Below are positions 59,521 through 64,000 of a DNA stretch of 64,000 bases, one piece after another. The position numbers and the translations under genes were made by a program. Positions within the stretch are counted from its first letter, which is position 1, and each line of letters begins with the position of its first letter. The stretch is from assembly GCF_004353925.1 (NCBI RefSeq), contig NZ_SMOK01000003.1, positions 124,001-188,000 of the forward strand. Direction: 5' to 3'. The notes under the pieces were generated by a model. It did no database searches and was not told the origin of the DNA. It saw only the letters and a list, made by a program, of their open reading frames with translations. Source of the DNA: Pseudomonas sp. H9 (GTDB lineage Bacteria > Pseudomonadota > Gammaproteobacteria > Pseudomonadales > Pseudomonadaceae).

Positions 59521-59901
59521 TCACTCCTCTAAGACCAGGCCCTGTTGGGTAAAGTCTTGATTCGCCGTTGCAAGCTTTAACATAGTATTCGTGTATTTTT
59601 CGCGAATACCTTCCTTGATTTCCTCCGGAATATGCTTGTCCTCCAGAATTTTTTTCTGATGAACGAGATCTTTATTAAGTCGTGCCTTGTACTGAGTGAG
59701 GCCTTCTGGCTCATCAATTGCTGAAAACCACTTTGCTATGAAATAGCCAATTACTGGAACAATTAATGTAGCTGCACCAACCCAGTACTGAGCGTCTGCA
59801 GGCGGTATAAATTTCATGCAACTGGCCGTAGCAAAAGTACCAAGACCTGCGGTTATCGAAGCTTGCAAACTCTGAGGTGCTATTTTCTGACCTTCAGCCA
59901 T
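59521..59901 (-). CDS. unknown membrane protein of the second cargo operon
   Basis: 126 residues from the ATG at 59901, which overlaps the stop of the gene before (TGATG). Two hydrophobic segments (about 14-30 and 40-60) are followed by a charged helical tail. I recognise no family. Third gene of a compact three-gene operon in a position where P2-like phages carry non-phage cargo. Base composition is more A+T-rich than the tail genes. Confidence 0.6.
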   Translation of the reverse strand: MAEGQKIAPQSLQASITAGLGTFATASCMKFIPPADAQYWVGAATLIVPVIGYFIAKWFSAIDEPEGLTQYKARLNKDLVHQKKILEDKHIPEEIKEGIREKYTNTMLKLATANQDFTQQGLVLEE

Positions 59902-60134
59902 CAAGCACCTCCTTGCAGGCTTTTAAGTTGATCAACCACATAGCCTGTAGTTTTTATCTTTTCTACACTTACAACAACACCACCTCGCTTATACGTGACG
60001 ACTATCTCAGCGTCTGACACGTAGCGATTAAGAAGGTACCTGGTCAAAACGCGAGACAACTTGTAAAGAACAGGAGCCAATATTATTAGAGACAGATAAA
60101 AAAGCGCCTCAACAAACGTAGCATCCACACTCAT
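59901..60134 (-). CDS. unknown small membrane protein of the second cargo operon
   Basis: 77 residues: one N-terminal membrane segment (about 8-28, ALFYLSLIILAPVLYKL) and a short basic cytoplasmic part. No family recognised. It lies 9 bases after the 295-residue gene and is coupled to the next. Two tiny membrane proteins after a larger one suggest one membrane-bound assembly. Confidence 0.6.
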   Translation of the reverse strand: MSVDATFVEALFYLSLIILAPVLYKLSRVLTRYLLNRYVSDAEIVVTYKRGGVVVSVEKIKTTGYVVDQLKSLQGGA

Positions 60135-60143
60135 GAGCGCACC

Positions 60144-61031
60144 TCACACAAGTCTCCGCCCTTTATCGGCAAAGTGCTTAGTAACTTCAAGCACTGTGTA
60201 GTTATATGTCGACCTAGTCTGCCTATAAATAGCTTTGGTTTCAATAACCACCTCAAACAAATCTTCCTTAGAGAAAGTCTGCTGATTCTGGTTAACCTTA
60301 TCCATAAATTTTTCGTCAGCCAAAGTCACTGCATGCTCAGTGCCATCAGCCAACTTTACACGCCAGCCATTATTCGACTCAAAGTTAACCTGAACAAAGT
60401 AGGCCGTCTTAGCCTCCTTAGTAACCTCTTCACTTTCTAGAGATTTACGGGGAAGCGGAGAATAGTCATGCGCTACCTCTTCATCTATTTCCAACACCGA
60501 ATCATCTTTCTCGTCCAAAACTTTAAACTTAGCCCCCTCACGCCCCGCAATCGGAGCTTGGATGACATTATGAAGAGCATCTCGGACTTTTTTGTCTACA
60601 GCCAATCTAGCGACATTTTTATCGCACTCGACGATCTCGCCATCTACTTCAATTTTGGCTATCTCAGAGTCCGCTTCAATGACAACATTAGCAACCCGTC
60701 GATTCCTTAGCTTTTTTACCACTTCGACCAAAGACCCACCGGCTATTGCCGTACCTGCAGCAGTGAAACCCAAGTATTTCAATACTGCCAAGGCTTGAGG
60801 AGAGCTTGCCAACAGGAGATATTCAATTATGACAGAGCCTTCTTTCGCCGGCGCGGTGACTTTCAGCTTAACCTCTGCACCTTTATTTATCAGTGCATTA
60901 GCCTCAGCAACCATGTCATAGACACCTTGAATAGAGCGACTAAGAACAAGCGCGTCTATTTCGTGGTTCTTATAGTCCCCCGACTCAGCATCGTAGGATA
61001 TCGAAAATTTTTCCTTGGCAGCCTCAGCCAT
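60144..61031 (-). CDS. uncharacterised protein, first gene of the second cargo operon
   Basis: 295 residues from the ATG at 61031 (GGGGA 5 bases upstream); a TTG 11 codons earlier adds a short tail and is less likely. The opening (SISYDAESGDYKNHEIDALVLSRSIQGVYDMVAEAN, then VKLKVTAPAKEGSVIIEYLL) recalls a widespread family of uncharacterised bacterial proteins. A Gly/Ala-rich hydrophobic stretch follows (about 85-110), then beta-rich domains with DSEIAKIEVDGEIVECD and WRVKLADGTEHAVTLADEKF. It leads an operon with two small membrane proteins. A role in phage exclusion is possible but only from location. Confidence 0.6.
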   Translation of the reverse strand: MAEAAKEKFSISYDAESGDYKNHEIDALVLSRSIQGVYDMVAEANALINKGAEVKLKVTAPAKEGSVIIEYLLLASSPQALAVLKYLGFTAAGTAIAGGSLVEVVKKLRNRRVANVVIEADSEIAKIEVDGEIVECDKNVARLAVDKKVRDALHNVIQAPIAGREGAKFKVLDEKDDSVLEIDEEVAHDYSPLPRKSLESEEVTKEAKTAYFVQVNFESNNGWRVKLADGTEHAVTLADEKFMDKVNQNQQTFSKEDLFEVVIETKAIYRQTRSTYNYTVLEVTKHFADKGRRLV

Positions 61032-61070
61032 TTCATTCCCCAGGTTTCTATCAGTATTTTCCAATTAGTA

Positions 61071-61100
61071 AAAAACCCCGGTAGGTAACCGGGGTTTTTA
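61071..61100. terminator. bidirectional terminator
   Basis: AAAAACCCCGGT-AGGTA-ACCGGGGTTTTT, a strong stem with A-run before and T-run after, between the cargo operon and the 38-residue gene. It serves that gene and would also block repressor-side transcription from reaching the cargo operon. Confidence 0.9.
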
Positions 61101-61110
61101 CTTGTCATCC

Positions 61111-61227
61111 TTACTCTGGCAACTGCTTGAACGCCTCCATGATGCGCATCAAATCTTGCTGCTGCTGATTACTCAGCCGACGCAGCAGGTTGATGAAATC
61201 GCGCTCCAATTGGGTAAGGTTTTCCAT
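61111..61227 (-). CDS. 38-residue prophage protein
   Basis: ATG at 61227 with GGAG 8 bases upstream, TAA at 61113-61111, then a terminator after 11 bases. The product (MENLTQLERDFINLLRRLSN... ending AFKQLPE) is an amphipathic helix rich in Gln/Leu/Arg. Function unknown; helical ends of this type occur as small regulators or peptides next to P2-like repressors. It is downstream of the repressor gene on the same strand. Confidence 0.65.
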   Translation of the reverse strand: MENLTQLERDFINLLRRLSNQQQQDLMRIMEAFKQLPE

Positions 61228-61341
61228 CTTGCGCACTCCGTTTCCATGAAGCGGTCGCCTGGTGCCGACGGCACCAACAAGACGACCGGGAGTTCCGCAT
61301 TGTCAGCACACGTCCATGTGCCACCAGCCCCTCAAAACTAT

Positions 61342-61680
61342 TTATTTCATCCATTTCGGCCCTGCTGCCTTTGCCAACGCATAGGCAGTACGACTCAGCA
61401 CGTTCTTGTCGCTTTCTGAGACCAGCCGATAAAACTCAAGAAAATCCGCTTCATCAGCAGTAATGCTATCGACCCGTTGTGGCCGCCGTTCACCGGTGAC
61501 CACGTACAACACGTCCACCCCCTTCTCTGCAGCAGCAGCCAGGTAGTTCGCATCCGGGCTTCGCTCACCCTTTTCATATGCCAGCTGCGTGTTTTTGGTC
61601 ACCCCACACTGCCCCGCCATATCGGTCTGGTTTAAGCCGATTAGCTGGCGTTCTTCCTTCAGGCGCTCGCCTATGGTCAT
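61342..61680 (-). CDS. phage repressor, XRE-type HTH (P2 C-like)
   Basis: 112 residues. The HTH occupies about 3-60: IGERLKEERQLIGLNQTDMAGQCGVTKNTQLAYEKGERSPDANYL. The C-terminal half is a helical dimerisation region without a peptidase, so release would not be by self-cleavage but by an antirepressor, of which this prophage has two. Divergent from the early genes across an 85-base switch region. Confidence 0.88.
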   Translation of the reverse strand: MTIGERLKEERQLIGLNQTDMAGQCGVTKNTQLAYEKGERSPDANYLAAAAEKGVDVLYVVTGERRPQRVDSITADEADFLEFYRLVSESDKNVLSRTAYALAKAAGPKWMK

Positions 61681-61699
61681 AAAAGTTGTACCCTTGGCG

Positions 61700-61728
61700 T
61701 TGACATTCCCTATTTATGGGACCAATAT
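61700..61728 (+). promoter_or_regulatory. early promoter with operator
   Basis: TTGACA (61700-61705), 17 bases, CAATAT (61723-61728). The spacer contains the dyad TCCCTATTTATGGGA (61707-61721), a fitting operator for the repressor. A transcript start near 61735 makes the ATG at 61766 the first usable start. Confidence 0.75.
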
Positions 61729-61765
61729 CGCCATGCGTTCACACGAAATCACACGAATCGAGACT

Positions 61766-61978
61766 ATGCCGAACACATACCCCACCGAGCAAGCATGTCA
61801 GGAAGCTCGGGCTCGCCTTGCGCTACAAGGAATTTCAGCAAAAGAGTGGGCCGAAAAGCACGACCTCTCCCCCTCCACTGTGTACGCGGTCCTCAACGGG
61901 CAGAAAAAATGCCTTCGAGGGGAATCCCATCGGGCAGCGGTACTACTCGGCATTAAAGACGGCGAAGCCGAAAACTAA
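61766..61978 (+). CDS. small HTH protein, Cox/BcepMu gp16-like
   Basis: 70 residues from the ATG at 61766. An ATG at 61733 would fall at or before the predicted transcript start. ARARLALQGISAKEWAEKHDLSPSTVYAVLNGQKKCLRGESHRAAVLLGIK is the HTH of the BcepMu gp16 family. First gene of the early operon, in the place of cox; probably represses the lysogenic promoter and may act in excision. Confidence 0.78.
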   Translation: MPNTYPTEQACQEARARLALQGISAKEWAEKHDLSPSTVYAVLNGQKKCLRGESHRAAVLLGIKDGEAEN

Positions 61979-62007
61979 CCCCCTGGCTCATGGAGGAAAA
62001 CCAGAAC

Positions 62008-62481
62008 ATGAAGCGCCCAGTTCTAGAAACCCTACGCCAGGTGGTCAGTGCCGTAGTCTGCGCCTTTCCAGGTGGCCGTGAATGTGCCGCCACCCGCCTC
62101 GGCTACGAGCTCAAGCGGTTCGACAACCATGTTTACGAGAACGCTGGCAGCCGCCCGCTGAGCTACGACCAGATTCACCTGCTGGAGCGCGATGCCGACA
62201 CAACGTTTCTTCCAGAGTTCATTGCCAACCTCTACGGCGGCATGTACGTGCCGCTGGTGGCACCTGAAACTCTGGATAACGTCGAGCTGTATACCCGTTC
62301 GGTGAACACCGCCGCCAAACGTGGCGTTGTCGACCAGATCATCGAAAAGGCCCTTTCCGATGGCGTCATAGAAAAGGACGAGGCTAAAGCCATCCTGCAA
62401 GCTCACAGCCGCTACCAAGCTGCTCGCCACGCCGAGGTGATCGCCACCATCCAACTGCACAGTGAAGGGGGTGAACAGTGA
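62008..62481 (+). CDS. YmfL/CII-like phage regulatory protein
   Basis: 157 residues from the ATG at 62008 (GGAGG 11 bases upstream, inside an earlier in-frame ATG). The N-terminal 65 residues (QVVSAVVCAFPGGRECAATRLGYELKRFDNHVYEN) are the YmfL-type DNA-binding region common in Pseudomonas P2-like phages. Overlaps the Ogr-type gene by 4 bases. Confidence 0.75.
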   Translation: MKRPVLETLRQVVSAVVCAFPGGRECAATRLGYELKRFDNHVYENAGSRPLSYDQIHLLERDADTTFLPEFIANLYGGMYVPLVAPETLDNVELYTRSVNTAAKRGVVDQIIEKALSDGVIEKDEAKAILQAHSRYQAARHAEVIATIQLHSEGGEQ

Positions 62482-62771
62482 GCACCTACAAGCTCGTTTG
62501 CCCTCACTGCAGCCAGCGTATGCGCATTCGTACCAGCGAAGGCACACACATCTTCCTGCGCGTGGCCTACCTGCAATGCACCAACGAAGCCTGCGGCTGG
62601 TCGGTACGCGCCCAGTTCGAAATGACCCACGAAATGAGCCCAAGCGGCATGGCCAACCCGGCTGTGCGTTTGCCGATTGCCCCTACAGTGATGCGTCGTC
62701 AGGCGATGAAGTCCGCCGACGATCAACCCGATTTGCTGGACCAACTGGACATGGAGGTAGCCATCGCATGA
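62478..62771 (+). CDS. ogr: Ogr/Delta-type zinc-finger late activator
   Basis: 97 residues from a GTG overlapping the previous stop. Zinc ligands are CPHC (8-11) and C34 with C39 (QCTNEACG), the Ogr/Delta pattern. In P2 it activates late promoters at TGT-N12-ACA dyads. Here three late operons have TGT-N13-ACA. In P2 the gene lies after D, here it sits in the early operon, giving early-to-late timing directly. Confidence 0.88.
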   Translation: MSTYKLVCPHCSQRMRIRTSEGTHIFLRVAYLQCTNEACGWSVRAQFEMTHEMSPSGMANPAVRLPIAPTVMRRQAMKSADDQPDLLDQLDMEVAIA

Positions 62772-63142
62772 ACGCCATAGCGCTGACCGTGAACCCCGAG
62801 ACCGACTACCGCGCTGCAATGCAGCAGGCTGCCGTGGCCTTCTTGTTCCGCCGGGAAGGACTGCATCTCGCCGGCGACCATCAGGTGCTGGAAAACTGCA
62901 CCCATTACCTCTGCCAGTCGCTTGAGGTTCCTGATCACCTGGTGCAGCGCATTGCCGAGTTGGCAGTTGCCGAGTTCGAAAGCAAGACCACCGGGCGCTT
63001 ACGGCTGTTGGGCGTGTGTCCCACCAGCGGGATCTTCAGGGCACGACTGATCCTGCTGGATACCGCCACCCAAAAACGGCACCAGGTTCCCGCGCGCTAC
63101 CTACCTCGGCGCCTGCAGCACCACCGCGACACCTCGAAGTAA
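62768..63142 (+). CDS. unknown early phage protein
   Basis: 124 residues from the ATG at 62768, overlapping the Ogr-type gene by 4 bases. Helical start (TDYRAAMQQAAVAFLFRREGLHLAGDHQVLEN), basic end. No family recognised; position suggests early replication or regulation. Confidence 0.65.
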   Translation: MNAIALTVNPETDYRAAMQQAAVAFLFRREGLHLAGDHQVLENCTHYLCQSLEVPDHLVQRIAELAVAEFESKTTGRLRLLGVCPTSGIFRARLILLDTATQKRHQVPARYLPRRLQHHRDTSK

Positions 63143-63214
63143 ACCCGAACCAACTCCTTCCCGATGCCCCGTTCCGCGTGGGTAAGGGGAAACTGCACTC
63201 CACTGGTGGCCGAA

Positions 63215-63460
63215 ATGAGCAACATCACCATCCAATTGAAGCTCGATGAGCAACAGGCAAAGCAATACCTGCGTTGGCTGAACAGCCAATACGACAACAC
63301 CATGGCTGAAGTTTGGTACTCCGACCGGTACCGGCATGTACCCAGCGGCCAACGCGGGCCCCAGGTATTGCTGGACTTGCCCCACCTTGCTGGCATCTGC
63401 CGTACCCGCAGCGAGCTGAAAAAGCAGCTCGATGAATTTGCAACGGAGCGTGCCAAGTGA
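63215..63460 (+). CDS. unknown small early phage protein
   Basis: 81 residues from the ATG at 63215. ITIQLKLDEQQAKQYLRWLNSQYDNTMAEVWYSDRY is not a family I can name. Its stop overlaps the primase-like gene (GTGA). Confidence 0.65.
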   Translation: MSNITIQLKLDEQQAKQYLRWLNSQYDNTMAEVWYSDRYRHVPSGQRGPQVLLDLPHLAGICRTRSELKKQLDEFATERAK

Positions 63461-64000
63461 ACATCAAGCCAATGGAGCAGCAGTTGCGCAGTGAAGTGTT
63501 GCGCCGCCTGCAGGACCAATACGGACTGAAGCCCAGGACCGGCACGCAGTATCTGCGCCAAGGCACCTGCCCCAGTTGCGGTAAGAAAGAACTTTACTCA
63601 CGGCAGGATGAGCCCTGGTTTATCAAGTGCGGCCGCGAGAGCAAGTGTGGCGAGCAGTGGCACGTCAAAGAGCTGTTCGATGACCTGTTCGACGATTACA
63701 GCAAGCGCTACCCGACCACGCAGGAAGCCCCCCGCGCTTCGGCTGACGCCTACCTGCAGTTCGCCCGCGGCTTCGACCTGGGGTTGGTCAAAGGTTGGTA
63801 CACCCAGGAGCACTACTGGGATCGCGAGCTGAACATCGGCAGCGCGACCGTTCGGTTTGCCCTGGAGAAAGGTGGGTTTTGGGAGCGACTGATTGACCAG
63901 CCGCACCGGTTCGGCAAGAAGAAAGCCCGATTCGCTCCGGGCCAATCCCCGAAAGGCTATTGGTGGTGCCCGCCATCCGTAGACCTGCTGGAGGTGCAGG
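63457..64000 (+). CDS. zinc-binding primase-like protein, N-terminal part (cut by right edge)
   Basis: 181 codons from a GTG that overlaps the preceding stop. A zinc-binding region of primase type lies at about 35-65: CPSCGKKELYSR, then CGRESKCGEQW. No stop before the edge. The toprim or helicase part expected after it is outside the window. Replication of this phage may thus use a primase where P2 uses A. Confidence 0.75.
   Translation, partial: MNIKPMEQQLRSEVLRRLQDQYGLKPRTGTQYLRQGTCPSCGKKELYSRQDEPWFIKCGRESKCGEQWHVKELFDDLFDDYSKRYPTTQEAPRASADAYLQFARGFDLGLVKGWYTQEHYWDRELNIGSATVRFALEKGGFWERLIDQPHRFGKKKARFAPGQSPKGYWWCPPSVDLLEVQ

Noticed and set aside
61733-61765. Upstream ATG as start of the Cox-like gene
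   Set aside because: It lies at or before the predicted transcript start of the promoter at 61700-61728.

Overview
This window comes from a Pseudomonas chromosome, most likely the P. putida group. The evidence is the high G+C content, Pseudomonas-type REP/BIME palindromes (15.3, 17.2-17.6, 28.1 and 29.3 kb), the DUF1302-DUF1329 gene pair, a Pseudomonas-style urea/guanidine amidolyase locus and a P2-like prophage beside a tRNA-Ser gene remnant. Positions 1 to about 33,230 are host chromosome. Positions 33,268 to the right edge are prophage, which runs out of the window.

Host part, left to right. (a) 1-5,052, minus strand: an export/outer-membrane operon DUF1302 > DUF1329 > DUF1254/1214 > a second, Tat-type DUF1254 cut by the left edge. 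(b) 5,324-15,060, minus strand: a nitrogen-assimilation operon, ABC importer > two DUF1989 proteins > biotin-dependent carboxylase > allophanate hydrolase. It carries a guanidine-I (ykkC) riboswitch in the leader (14,964-15,060) and a guanidine-II (mini-ykkC) riboswitch inside the operon, before the carboxylase (10,733-10,780). These indicate guanidine rather than urea as the substrate: import, carboxylation to carboxyguanidine, deimination to allophanate by the DUF1989 pair, then hydrolysis to ammonia and CO2. (c) 15,360-17,219: an ABC exporter followed by a fourfold BIME array. (d) 17,646-26,495: two amine/amide uptake and catabolism units, each beside its own LysR regulator: nitrilase + NCS1 permease, and triple-RidA + M20 peptidase + BCCT transporter. 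A 147-bp MITE sits just before the second regulator. (e) 26,562-33,102: an orphan histidine kinase, an LDH-like malate dehydrogenase between two BIMEs, two copies of a DUF3077 cassette (one with its gene lost), small envelope proteins and a tandem universal stress protein.

Prophage part. The 3' end of a tRNA-Ser gene with its terminator (33,236-33,293) marks the integration site. Next come an 11-copy GGTAAT array, two tandemly duplicated Bro-N antirepressor genes, and a low-G+C two-gene insert (HEPN-like/zinc-ribbon protein + DUF2971) that I regard as the best candidate for an undescribed defence system. The P2 structural genes follow in P2 order: Q, P / O, N, M, L, X, lysis genes, R, S, V, W, J, I, H, tail-fibre chaperone, FI, FII, E/E' (with the frameshift site), T, U, D. 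A second cargo operon of three unknown minus-strand genes lies at 59.5-61.0 kb. The switch (repressor versus divergent early operon) follows, with an Ogr-type activator, small early genes and a primase-like gene cut by the right edge. Three late-promoter regions share a TGT-N13-ACA dyad, the probable target of the Ogr-type activator. The integrase and intact tRNA-Ser should lie to the right of the window.
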